A stretch of DNA of 64,000 bases from Hyphomonas sp. (GTDB lineage Bacteria; Pseudomonadota; Alphaproteobacteria; Caulobacterales; Hyphomonadaceae): positions 1,054,001 through 1,118,000 of the forward strand of contig CP051229.1 of the NCBI GenBank assembly GCA_017792365.1, in the 5' to 3' direction. The notes under the pieces are model-generated. The model saw only the letters and a list, made by a program, of their open reading frames with translations. It had not been told where the DNA came from and did not search any database. Of the stretch, positions 29,141 to 37,564 are shown one piece after another (positions within the stretch are counted from its first letter, which is position 1; the number at the start of each line of letters is the position of its first letter). A program made the translations under genes and the position numbers.

Positions 29141-29251
29141 GTCATTCCGGGCGGAGGCGCAAGGCGCCGCAGACCCGGAACCCAGTCCTCGAAGTAACTT
29201 CCTACGGCTGGGTTCCGGATCTGCGCGGCTGCGCCGCTTGTCCGGAATGAC
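29141..29251. repeat. 111-bp imperfect inverted-repeat element
   Basis: GTCATTCCGG at 29141 is matched by CCGGAATGAC ending at 29251. The arms (~45 bp) pair with roughly three-quarters identity around a ~22-bp centre, ending CCGGAACCCAG on the left and its complement on the right. Such GTCATTCCGG palindromes are frequent non-coding repeats in alphaproteobacterial intergenic DNA. Confidence 0.65.
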
Positions 29252-29393
29252 ACAGATGCCTGACAACAGATCGAACACTCCGCCGCCAACACTCCGCCAG
29301 CAAAGCTGCGCGGAGGCGCCGGCGCACGCCCAAACGAAAAATCCCGGGCCATACAGCCCGGGTTCCCCGTACGCCCCGTACATTCCTGAGCGC

Positions 29394-29944
29394 CTAACGC
29401 GCCATCCGCCGGATGCGGTCCAGCTCGCGCGACACTTCCGCCTCCACCAGGCCCGGCAGGTTTGCGTCCAGCCATTCCTTCAGCATCGGCCGCAACAGCT
29501 CGCGCACGACGTCGTCCAGCGTGTTGTTCGACGACACCATCATCGAACCCATCAGCTTGCCCAGCGCGCCGGCCGCTTTCTGGGCAGCCGCATCGTCGAC
29601 AATGCCATCGCCGCGCGACGGCGCCGACATGACTGGAGCAGGCTCCGGAGCCGCCGGCTCCGGTTCGGGTTCAACGAACATCAGGTCAGGCTCAGGTTCC
29701 GGCGCGGGCTCCGGCTCAGGCGCGGCCGCAACCGGCTCGGGCTCGACCGGCTCCTCCAGCATCTCAGGCGCTTCCGGCTCCGGCTCGACCGCGACGATCT
29801 CTTCAACCGCCTCGTCCTCGACAGGCGCAGCGCGCATCCAGCGCCTCTTCGCCGCCGGCATCCTCGTCCTCGGAAATGATTTTGCAGAATCGACGCCGGG
29901 ATCTCTTCCATGGTCGGTTCGCGTTGTGCAAATTCAGCGCTCAT
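29394..29944 (-). CDS. popZ: polar organizing protein PopZ (apparent frameshifts in N-terminal part)
   Basis: PopZ assembles a ribosome-excluding matrix at cell poles and anchors ParB-parS and other clients. The start region [15 protein letters not shown] matches the PopZ N-terminal client-binding helix. The acidic Pro/Glu-rich linker ([14 protein letters not shown]) and the conserved C-terminal oligomerisation region ([28 protein letters not shown]) also match. Three frames must be joined: an extra base at about 29886 breaks the helix (restoring [17 protein letters not shown]), and a further indel is needed at about 29829-29840. These are probably sequencing errors. It lies next to tolC and upstream of valS. 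Confidence 0.88.
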
Positions 29945-30036
29945 GCAGACTCCGAGATCCCAGCTCCAATTTCACGCCGCCCCGTCAGCGATTCTTGATC
30001 TAGAGCAAGCTTGGACCGCGACGGCCAAACAAATGA

Positions 30037-30852
30037 TTAATCCGCCAGCGCCCCGCCATCGACCCGGCCGATCGCGGCCAGCAACCGGTGCGCCGAATGC
30101 CACCCGTTGCGCTTGGCGTCGACCAGCGACAGCCGCGCTTCCAGCAGGTCCTTCTCCAGCGCCAGCACTTCGGGCGTGAACCGCTCGCCGACCGACAGCT
30201 TCATCTGGGCGTTCTCGAGATTCGCCTTGGCGTACGAGACGCGCGTCTGCGTATCGCGGATGTCCATGCGCGATGCGACCATGTCATGCCAGCTATTGGT
30301 GATCGCAGAGGTGATCGAACGCTCGACCGCAATCCGGTCGAATCGCGCCCGGTCCGCCCGCATCTGGGCCGAGGAAATCTTGCCGGACGCCTCGACCATC
30401 GGCATCAGCTCGCCCTTGGCCACACGCAACCGGTGCAGCGCCGCGGCTTCTTCCGCTCGCGCGGCGCCCACATCAAGGTTGCGCTCCAGGCCCTCATCAA
30501 TCGCCGCCTGCAGCGTGCGCGGAATTTCGGCGACCGGCGCATCGTCGCTGGCGGCGCCTGTCGTCTCTGACGAAAACGATTCGCGACGCGGCGCTTCCTT
30601 GCGCGGCGCCTCGCGGCGCGCCTCGTTTCTTGGGCGCACCCCTTCCGCTGCAGCGTCGCGCTCGCCATCTCTCGCAAAGCCCGGCGATCCGGAGCCATGT
30701 GCGTATTCTACAGAGAAGTCCTCAGCAGCATTCGCTTTTGGTTCGGAACGTGACGGCATGCTGACGACCACTTCGTCGTCCGAAACGATCCTGCGTATGG
30801 ACGACAGGATCTCGTCCATCGTCGGTTCTCGTTGCGCTGGGTCCGCAGGCAT
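30037..30852 (-). CDS. PopZ N-terminus fused to a TolC-derived helical domain
   Basis: This is an intact 271-residue frame. Residues 1-31 (MPADPAQREPTMDEILSSIR, RIVSDDE) copy the PopZ client-binding start. Residues ~32-110 are a charged, disordered linker (NEARREAPRKEAPRRES). Residues ~113-271 are homologous to the second half of the adjacent TolC (compare RADRARFDRIAVERSITSAI with NADKARFERMAAERAVVQNV, and LSVGERFTPEVLALEKDLLE with LAVGERITLDVLDQERELLD). About 40 residues covering the TolC beta-strand segment are missing, and there is no signal peptide, so it should be cytoplasmic. The start ATG 30852 has GAGG upstream. It lies between tolC and popZ. The function is unknown; a polar adaptor is a hypothesis. 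Confidence 0.75.
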   Translation of the reverse strand: MPADPAQREPTMDEILSSIRRIVSDDEVVVSMPSRSEPKANAAEDFSVEYAHGSGSPGFARDGERDAAAEGVRPRNEARREAPRKEAPRRESFSSETTGAASDDAPVAEIPRTLQAAIDEGLERNLDVGAARAEEAAALHRLRVAKGELMPMVEASGKISSAQMRADRARFDRIAVERSITSAITNSWHDMVASRMDIRDTQTRVSYAKANLENAQMKLSVGERFTPEVLALEKDLLEARLSLVDAKRNGWHSAHRLLAAIGRVDGGALAD

Positions 30853-30952
30853 AACGGCCTCGTCTGTCCATGCGCTCGCCGGGGACGGTGACGATTCTCC
30901 CACCCCTCGAGCGCCATGTGTCGAGTAGAACGGCGCGTCGCCTAAATAGTGG

Positions 30953-32260
30953 TTAACGCAGGGGGGTCGCACCCGCTAAAGCGCCCGTTGCAGCCAGCAA
31001 TTCGTGCGCGGCGAGGTAGGCGTTTTGCTCTGCATCAATAAGCGCCAGCCGCGCGTCCAGCAACTCGCGCTCCTGGTCCAGCACGTCGAGTGTGATTCGC
31101 TCGCCCACGGCCAGTTCCTGCTGGGTCCCCTCCAACGCCACCTCGGCCGCCTCGACCTGTGCCCGCGATGCATCCACCGCCTCCCGGAACGAGTAAAGCT
31201 CGTGCCAGATCTGGGTGACGTTCTGGACAACCGCCCGCTCGGCCGCCATCCGCTCGAACCGGGCCTTGTCGGCATTCAGCTGGGCGGCGCGTGTCCGTGA
31301 ACGAAGCTCGCCCCCCTTGTAGATCGGCGCGCGCACCTCGGCGACGATTGAGGCGTCGGTGTCGCGCAGCGTCCGGTCCCAGTAATTCTCGCGCCAGCCA
31401 GCGCGGCCGACCAGGTCTACCTGCGGACGCACCTCGCCCTTTGCAGCGCGCGCTTCCGCTTCGGCCACCGCTTCCCTTCCCTGCGCGGCAACAAGGTCAC
31501 GATTACCCTCCATCGACAGAGCGATCGCGGCTTCCAGCGAACCGGGCAATTGCGGTGTCGGCGGCGGCGCAGCCAGCTGCACCGGCTCCCGCCCGACCAG
31601 TTCAACGAACGCCGCCCGCGCGCTCGCAAGATCGGCCCGCGCCTGCAACAGCGCAGCGCGCGACCCCGCCGCGCGGGCCTGCGCCTGCGAAACATCGGTC
31701 CGGGTCACTTCGCCGACGTCGAACCGGTCGCTGGCCGCCTGAACCTGCAGGCTGAGGGCATCGACATTCGCCGCCCTGATCTCCAACGCCTCCTCGGCGC
31801 GGAGCACCCGAGATAAACGCGGATCACTTCGAGAATCAGATCCTGCTCGAACGCAGTCAGCTCCGCCTCCGAAACCTCAACCCCCCTCCGCAGCTTCCCG
31901 GCGCGCAGTCACCGTGCCGCCAGAAAACAGGCTCTGCCGCAGCTCGAGCCCGACCGCTGCACGCGTCGAATCGCCATCCCGCGGAAATCTCACGCCGGTG
32001 GGCGAGGTAAACTGTTCGCCGATCTCATTCTGATAGCCGCCAAACGACCCGAATGCGGAGACAGAGGGCAACGCGCCGGCGCGGGCCTGCACCAGTGTCT
32101 CATCCGCACCGGTGCGCACCCGCCGCTGGGCCATCATCAGCGGATTGCTCTCGAGCGCAGAGGCGACCGCTTCCGGCAACGTCTCCTGGCTCGCCTGCGC
32201 GTGCGCCGATGCAACAAGTCCGGAAACAGAAGCCAAAAGCGCGACGGCGATTCGTTTCAT
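30953..32260 (-). CDS. tolC: TolC-family outer-membrane efflux protein (apparent frameshifts)
   Basis: The protein has about 435 residues after correction. MKRIAVALLASVSGLVASAHAQ is a signal peptide. The first OEP repeat (LPEAVASALESNPLMMAQRR... LELRQSLFSGGTVTARREAA) and the second (LEAAIALSMEGNRDLVAAQG... APIYKGGELRSRTRAAQLN... LAVGERITLDVLDQERELLD) give the duplicated barrel-plus-hairpin structure. Two frame changes are needed: one extra base in the C run at 31881-31886, and one missing base near 31806-31812. It is the outer-membrane exit duct for type I secretion or tripartite efflux. It lies between pcm and the hybrid gene. Confidence 0.88.
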
Positions 32261-32398
32261 CTGCTCAGCCCTCATGTGAGTCAGCGCGCTGCATTGCCTG
32301 TAGCGCGCTGGCCGATTCAACATGCGGGATCATGGGCGGCGCGCCCGTCCCTGCCAAGGCGCTGCATGATCGCACGCCGGGTCGCCAGACGTTTCGCG

Positions 32399-33037
32399 CT
32401 AGAGGCGAAACTCTGCAGGCCGATCAAATCCTGAAAGCATCGGCGGCGTACAGTCAAAGGGGGTGCGAGCGCTCGCGACGCCGCCGCTCTTGAGATAGAT
32501 CCGCGCGCGTCCCACATTTCCCTCGCGGACCGCAACGGCCAGTCTTCCGCCCTCGCCCAACAGCTCCAGCCATCGGTTCGGCACCACTTCCACGGCGCCG
32601 CCGATCAGGATCACATCAAACGTGCCGTCCACGCCGCTCAGCGCCTTCAGATCGCCCTTTGCGACTGTCACATCAGCAGCGCCGGCGAATTGCGACTTGA
32701 GCTTCGCCACCCGCTCTTCGTCGTCCTCCAGCGCAACCACGCGCGCGCCCATGGCCGCAAGCACGGCCGCCGCATATCCGGAGCCTGCCGCCACCACCAG
32801 AACGCGCTCACCCTTCTCGACCTCGGTTTCCTCGATCAGCTTGCCTAGGTCGCGAGCGGCCCACATCCAGCGACCCGGCGAGGTCTGCAGCGGCTTCTCA
32901 GCATATGCGATGGCCTCCAGCTCCTTCGGGAGAAATTTCTCCCGCGGGGTCAGCATCATCGCCGCAATCAGGTTGCGGTCAGTCACATCGTTTGGCCGCA
33001 CCTGGGTGTCGACCATGGCTGTGCGGGCAGCTTCCAT
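32399..33037 (-). CDS. pcm: protein-L-isoaspartate O-methyltransferase family
   Basis: The 212-residue PCMT-family methyltransferase repairs isoaspartyl residues. The N-terminal helix MVDTQVRPNDVTDRNLIAAM and PREKFLP are the family signature. Motif I is modified, VLVVAAGSGYAAAVLAAMG, and is followed by VALEDDEERVAKLK and FDVILIGGAVEVVP. The last differs from the usual I..TAA..xIP, as in the shorter alphaproteobacterial paralogues found upstream of tolC. ATG 33037 was chosen over 33070. Its repair activity is not certain because of the altered motif. Confidence 0.8.
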   Translation of the reverse strand: MEAARTAMVDTQVRPNDVTDRNLIAAMMLTPREKFLPKELEAIAYAEKPLQTSPGRWMWAARDLGKLIEETEVEKGERVLVVAAGSGYAAAVLAAMGARVVALEDDEERVAKLKSQFAGAADVTVAKGDLKALSGVDGTFDVILIGGAVEVVPNRWLELLGEGGRLAVAVREGNVGRARIYLKSGGVASARTPFDCTPPMLSGFDRPAEFRL

Positions 33038-33180
33038 ATCCAAGGGACGACCCCTACATTTGCGACTCAAGGTCTTGTGCGGTTCGGCCTATTAGCATAG
33101 GCAACGCCGCGCGCAACGCGCCTTGCGGTCGCTGTCAAAGCCATCCAGAATTGGCCCAGCTGATCGACCAATGGCAAGAC

Positions 33181-33254
33181 GGCCTCGTGGCGGAGTGGCT
33201 ACGCAGCGGACTGCAAATCCGTGTACCCCGGTTCGAGTCCGGGCGAGGCCTCCA
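33181..33254 (+). tRNA. tRNA-Cys (GCA)
   Basis: The 74-nt cloverleaf includes an encoded CCA. The acceptor stem is GGCCTCG/CGAGGCC, the anticodon loop is CTGCAAA with GCA at 33213-33215, and the T-loop is GGTTCGAGTCC. The discriminator base is T. Confidence 0.96.
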
Positions 33255-33416
33255 GCCTGGCGCCGCACCAGCGCCCTTCAGGCGGTCGCAAAGCAAAGCA
33301 CAACCAGATCAGACAAATTCGGCCGATCTGGTTTACTTTAACGCTCGCTTAACCAAATCCCGCGATCTTGAACCTGTCTTCCCTTGAAGACACCCCACCA
33401 TCACCCAAACGCCTTT

Positions 33417-33448
33417 GCGGGAACCTTTTGGTTCCCGCCTTTTCTTTT
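33417..33448 (+). terminator. Rho-independent terminator
   Basis: A perfect 9-bp stem, GCGGGAACC (33417-33425) with GGTTCCCGC (33430-33438), has a TTTT loop and a downstream CTTTTCTTTT tract. It lies between the two tRNA genes and probably ends the tRNA-Cys transcript. Confidence 0.85.
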
Positions 33449-33544
33449 GGCCCCGATGACCAAGCGGAAACAGATTTTCCCAGAGCGGCCGTCAGGGATT
33501 GCTACCCGCGCGCCCAGTCGTTATACCGCGCCTCCTACCGGCGT

Positions 33545-33620
33545 TCCGCAGTAGCTCAGTTGGTAGAGCAGCCGACTGTTAATCGGCTGGTCGTTGGTTC
33601 GAGTCCAACCTGCGGAGCCA
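33545..33620 (+). tRNA. tRNA-Asn (GTT)
   Basis: The 76-nt cloverleaf includes an encoded CCA. The acceptor stem is TCCGCAG/CTGCGGA, the D-arm is GCTCAGTTGGTAGAGC, the anticodon GTT lies at 33578-33580 in a CTGTTAA loop, and the T-arm is GTTGG/CCAAC around TTCGAGT. Confidence 0.97.
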
Positions 33621-33731
33621 TTTTTCCCTGACAATCGCCGTCTCGCCCCTGACCCGCAGGTAAGGGGCGTAACCGTGCGTGCCGCCCACGCGAAGCCATA
33701 TCCACACGTCCGGTTAATCGGGAGACCTGGG

Positions 33732-34232
33732 ATGGCGACCGCACTGAACCTTGCCCGCAAATGGGCCCCGCAGGCGATCGCCGGCTTCAACGCCCTGATC
33801 TTCCTCGACAGCTTGCGTTACAAGTTCACCGACCACCCCAACACGCAGGAGATCTTTGGCCGGCTCGACGCCTGGGCCTCAACGCTCGGCGCACCGGGCC
33901 TGTTCAGCCATACGGGGATTTTCAGCCAGTACGTCATCGGCGCCGGCGAGCTGACCGCATCCTGCCTGTTCATCACGGGCGCCTTCCTCCCTGGATACCG
34001 GTGGCTGCAGGCGCTCGGCGCCTTGATCGGCCTCGCAATCATGACCGGCGCGATCTCGTTCCACCTCTTCACGCCCCTTGGCGTCGATCCGAACAATGAC
34101 GGCGGCGGACTGTTCCTGGCCGCATGCCTTGTCTGGACCGGCTGCCTCGCCCTGCTGGCCATCCGCTGGAAAGACCTGCAGGTGCTGGCCGGAAAGGTTG
34201 CTGATTTCGCCTCCCCGGCAGCGGCCGCGTAA
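33732..34232 (+). CDS. DoxX-like four-span membrane protein
   Basis: The 166-residue protein starts at ATG 33732 with GGGAG upstream. It has about four hydrophobic segments (QAIAGFNALIFLDSLRY, YVIGAGELTASCLFITGAFL, ALGALIGLAIMTGAISFHLF, GLFLAACLVWTGCLALLAI). The size and layout, including the GELTAS motif in the second helix, resemble DoxX-like quinone-linked membrane proteins. The role is unknown. Confidence 0.6.
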   Translation: MATALNLARKWAPQAIAGFNALIFLDSLRYKFTDHPNTQEIFGRLDAWASTLGAPGLFSHTGIFSQYVIGAGELTASCLFITGAFLPGYRWLQALGALIGLAIMTGAISFHLFTPLGVDPNNDGGGLFLAACLVWTGCLALLAIRWKDLQVLAGKVADFASPAAAA

Positions 34233-34359
34233 CGACGCCCAGCGCGATCGCCTGCTTCCAAACCGTCACTGCCTGACGACTAGGCGGCCGCGACCGGAAA
34301 CATACGCCCACCCCTCGCCCCTTTGTCTTTTGTCACGAGCCGGTGCAAGGTGGGCGCAG

Positions 34360-35787
34360 ATGAGCCAACCACCGGATTGTTTTGACGAAATGTCGGGCGC
34401 AGGCGACGCCACGCGCGCGCCCTATCGCGGTTATTCCGGCTGGCTTGAAGAACAGGACCACAAGCTCCTCAAGAAGAAGGCCAGCGACGCAGAGGCGTTT
34501 TTCCGCCGCACCGGCATTACCTTCAATGTCTATGGGTCGGATGAAGCCACGGAACGACTGATTCCGTTCGACATTGTTCCGCGCATTATCGGCGCCGGCG
34601 AATGGCGCAAGCTCTCCGCTGGCATTGAACAGCGCGTCCGCGCCATCAACGCCTTCCTGCACGACATCTACCACAATCAGGAAATCCTCCGCGCCGGCAA
34701 GATTCCCACCCAGCTGATCACGCAGAACGACGCATTCCTTCCAAAGATGATCGGCGTCTCGCCGCCAGGCGGCGTCTACACACACATCGTCGGCGTTGAC
34801 CTCGTGCGTACCGGAGAAAACGAATTCTTCGTCCTCGAGGACAACGCACGCACACCGTCCGGGGTCTCCTACATGCTGGAGAACCGGGAAACGATGATGC
34901 AGATGTTCCCCGAGCTGTTCACCCGCGTCCGTGTCCGCCCGGTCAGCTCATACCCCGAAGCGCTCCGCCGCTCGCTCACAGCCTGCGCCCCGCCCTGCGC
35001 TGGCGACCGCCCGGTCGCCGCCGTCCTGACGCCCGGCATCTTCAACTCGGCCTACTTCGAGCACGCCTTCCTCGCCGACCAGATGGGCGCCGAGCTCGTG
35101 GAAGGCCGAGACCTTAGGGTCGTCGATGGCCGCATCGCCATGCGGACGACGCGCGGCTACACCCCAATCGACGTACTATATCGCCGCGTCGATGATGATT
35201 TCCTCGATCCCTTGAACTTCAATCCTGAGTCGATGCTGGGCGTCCCCGGAATCTTCGACATCTACCGCGCAGGCGGCATTACCATCGCCAATGCGCCAGG
35301 CGCTGGCATCGCCGACGACAAGGCGATCTATTCCTACATGCCGGACATCGTCGAGTTCTACACCGGCAAGAAACCGCTGCTGAAAAACGTCGACACCTTG
35401 CGCTGCTCGGAGCCCGACAGCCTCAATTACGTGCTGGACCACCTGTCCGAACTGGTCGTGAAGGAAGTCCACGGGTCGGGCGGCTATGGCATGCTCGTAG
35501 GCCCTGCAGCCTCGAAGAAGGAACTCGCCGCCTTCAGGATCAAACTGATGGAGAAGCCCTCCAACTACATCGCGCAGCCTACACTGGCCCTTTCCACCTG
35601 CCCCATCCTGACGCGCACCGGCCTTGCGCCGCGCCACGTCGATCTCCGCCCGTTCGTTCTGGTGTCGCCCGACCGGATCAACATCACGCCGGGCGGCCTC
35701 ACCCGCGTTGCGCTCAAGAAGGGCTCCCTCGTCGTCAACTCATCTCAGGGAGGCGGCACCAAGGACACCTGGGTGCTGGAGGGCTGA
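34360..35787 (+). CDS. circularly permuted ATP-grasp protein of the Anbu operon
   Basis: The 475-residue CP_ATPgrasp (DUF404/407) protein starts MSQPPDCFDEMSG with AAGGTGG upstream of ATG 34360. Conserved blocks include PFDIVPRIIGAGEW, VGVDLVRTGENEFFVLEDNARTPSGVSYMLENR, VKEVHGSGGYGMLVGP, and SSQGGGTKDTWVLEG at the end. Such proteins are predicted peptide-forming ligases. It is the first gene of the conserved set ATP-grasp, alpha-E, transglutaminase-like and Anbu, with a 2-bp gap to the next gene. Comparative genomics predicts synthesis and processing of a peptide tag or small peptide; direct activity here is inference. Confidence 0.9.
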   Translation: MSQPPDCFDEMSGAGDATRAPYRGYSGWLEEQDHKLLKKKASDAEAFFRRTGITFNVYGSDEATERLIPFDIVPRIIGAGEWRKLSAGIEQRVRAINAFLHDIYHNQEILRAGKIPTQLITQNDAFLPKMIGVSPPGGVYTHIVGVDLVRTGENEFFVLEDNARTPSGVSYMLENRETMMQMFPELFTRVRVRPVSSYPEALRRSLTACAPPCAGDRPVAAVLTPGIFNSAYFEHAFLADQMGAELVEGRDLRVVDGRIAMRTTRGYTPIDVLYRRVDDDFLDPLNFNPESMLGVPGIFDIYRAGGITIANAPGAGIADDKAIYSYMPDIVEFYTGKKPLLKNVDTLRCSEPDSLNYVLDHLSELVVKEVHGSGGYGMLVGPAASKKELAAFRIKLMEKPSNYIAQPTLALSTCPILTRTGLAPRHVDLRPFVLVSPDRINITPGGLTRVALKKGSLVVNSSQGGGTKDTWVLEG

Positions 35788-35789
35788 GC

Positions 35790-36728
35790 ATGCTTGGGAA
35801 GACAGCCGGCGGCCTGACCTGGATGTTTCGCTATCTCGAGCGCTCCGAGAACATTGCGCGCCTCGTCGAAGCCGGGTTCCGCATGGGCCTGACCCACAGC
35901 GACGACGCCTCCGAATGGGAATCGATCCTCGCGACCGCCGCCGTTCGCGATGCCTACCTCGAACACAACGAGGCGTACGACGTTCCCGCCATTGTCGACT
36001 TCCTGCTGCGCGACCCCGCAAACCCGACCAGCGTCCTGTCGGTCGTAGAAGCCGCCCGGAACAACGCGCGCCTGGTGCGGACCGCAATCACGCGGGAGGT
36101 GTGGGAAGCCGTCAACGAGTGCTGGATCACACTGCATGATCTGCTCGCGAGGCCCGTGCGGTCTGCCGACCTCCCGGAAACCCTTGGCACGATCCGCCAG
36201 AAGAGCTCGTTGGTGCGCGGCGCTCTTCACGGCACGATGTTGCGCAACGACATCTTCAACTTCTCACGCGCCGGGACCTTTCTCGAGCGCGCCGACAACA
36301 CGTGCCGCATTCTGGATGTGAAATACTATATCCTGCTGCCGTCGGTTTCGTTCGTCGGGTCGACGATCGACAACGTTCAGTGGGAAACGATCCTTCGCTC
36401 GGCATCGGCCCAGCGGGCTTTCCGCTGGCTCTACGGCGGCGAAACCCGACCCAGCGCAATCGCCGATTTCCTGATCTTCGACCGCCGTATGCCGAGGTCG
36501 CTCGCATTCTGCGTTGAAAAACTCTGTTCCAACCTCACCTACCTCGAGGCCGAGTACGATCAGAAGATGCCCTCGCTTGAGATGACGCTCGCCTTCCGCG
36601 AGAAGCTGCAGCGCCTGGACATCGACGAAGTGTTCAAGATCGGGCTGCACGAATTCCTGCAGTCCTGCATTGCCGACAACAACGCGCTCGCTCACCAGAT
36701 CGAGCAGGACTACCGATTTACAGAGTAA
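35790..36728 (+). CDS. alpha-E domain protein of the Anbu operon
   Basis: The 312-residue all-helical alpha-E (DUF403) protein starts MLGKTAGGLTWMFRYLERSENIARLVEAGFR, the family signature. LHGTMLRNDIFNFSRAGTFLERADNTCRILDVKYYI is the second signature block. It nearly always accompanies a circularly permuted ATP-grasp protein and is thought to be its partner. It is 2 bp after the ATP-grasp gene and 19 bp before the transglutaminase-like gene. Confidence 0.92.
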   Translation: MLGKTAGGLTWMFRYLERSENIARLVEAGFRMGLTHSDDASEWESILATAAVRDAYLEHNEAYDVPAIVDFLLRDPANPTSVLSVVEAARNNARLVRTAITREVWEAVNECWITLHDLLARPVRSADLPETLGTIRQKSSLVRGALHGTMLRNDIFNFSRAGTFLERADNTCRILDVKYYILLPSVSFVGSTIDNVQWETILRSASAQRAFRWLYGGETRPSAIADFLIFDRRMPRSLAFCVEKLCSNLTYLEAEYDQKMPSLEMTLAFREKLQRLDIDEVFKIGLHEFLQSCIADNNALAHQIEQDYRFTE

Positions 36729-36747
36729 CGCCAACCAGCTGACACCG

Positions 36748-37548
36748 ATGCGCCTCGCGATTACCCATACGACCCATTACGACTACGACCAGCCCGTGCC
36801 GTACGGCCTGCTGCAGATCCGGCTGACCCCGAAGTCGCGGCAAAGCCAGGTCGTTGAATCGTGGGAAAACACGATTATCGGCGGACAGCGTCAGGCGACC
36901 TTCGACGACGAACACGCCAACACAGTCGAACTGATCAGCTTCGAAGCGGGTTCGACCAGTCTCGAAATCCGCTCGGAAGGCGTGGTCGAGACAACGGATA
37001 CACAAGGCATTGTCGGTCCCCAGGCCGGCTTTGTGCCCCTGTGGTGCTTTCAGCGCCGTACGGACCTGACCCGCCCCGGCCCAAACGTCCGGAAGCTGTT
37101 GAAAAGCTTTGACGATCCGGAAGACGATATTCCAAGGCTGCACGCCCTATCGGCGCTGATACTGGAGAACGTCGCGTACAAGCCAGGTCGGACCGACGCC
37201 AACACCCCTTCGGAGGCCGCAATCGGGGCCGGCGAAGGCGTTTGCCAGGATCACGCCCACATTTTTGTGACCGCCGCCCGTCTGCTGGGTTATCCATCCC
37301 GCTACGTTTCAGGATACCTTTGGATGCCGGATCGAGTCGAACAGGAGGCGGGCCACGCATGGGCCGAAGCCTGGGTCGAAGGGATCGGCTGGATCGGTTT
37401 TGACGTTTCGAATGGCAAATCGCCCGATGACCACTATGTTCGCGTCGCCACCGGTCTCGACTCGGCGGAGGCTGCGCCCATCACCGGCACAAGAGTCGGG
37501 ACGGCGGGCGAAAGCATGAACGTGTCGCTCCACGTGCAGCAGCAATAG
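36748..37548 (+). CDS. transglutaminase-like cysteine protease of the Anbu operon
   Basis: The 266-residue protein has an N-terminal beta domain (MRLAITHTTHYDYDQPVPYGLLQIRLTP) followed by a transglutaminase-like catalytic domain. The triad is visible as Cys in GEGVCQDHAH, His in AGHAWAEAW and Asp in GFDVSNGKS. In Anbu clusters it probably works as a peptidase or amidase on the product of the ATP-grasp protein. The frame is open to 36670, but ATG 36748 matches the family start. Confidence 0.92.
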   Translation: MRLAITHTTHYDYDQPVPYGLLQIRLTPKSRQSQVVESWENTIIGGQRQATFDDEHANTVELISFEAGSTSLEIRSEGVVETTDTQGIVGPQAGFVPLWCFQRRTDLTRPGPNVRKLLKSFDDPEDDIPRLHALSALILENVAYKPGRTDANTPSEAAIGAGEGVCQDHAHIFVTAARLLGYPSRYVSGYLWMPDRVEQEAGHAWAEAWVEGIGWIGFDVSNGKSPDDHYVRVATGLDSAEAAPITGTRVGTAGESMNVSLHVQQQ

Positions 37549-37564
37549 CAGGGCTTGAACACAG

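Noticed and set aside
28491-29879. 462-codon plus-strand frame over the repeats and popZ
   Set aside because: It is Pro/Arg-rich, crosses the inverted-repeat element and runs antisense to popZ; no domain is visible.
33181-33620. A genomic island integrated at the tRNA-Cys or tRNA-Asn gene
   Set aside because: Both tRNA genes are complete, the flanking genes are ordinary chromosomal genes, and no integrase or duplicated tRNA 3' end is visible.
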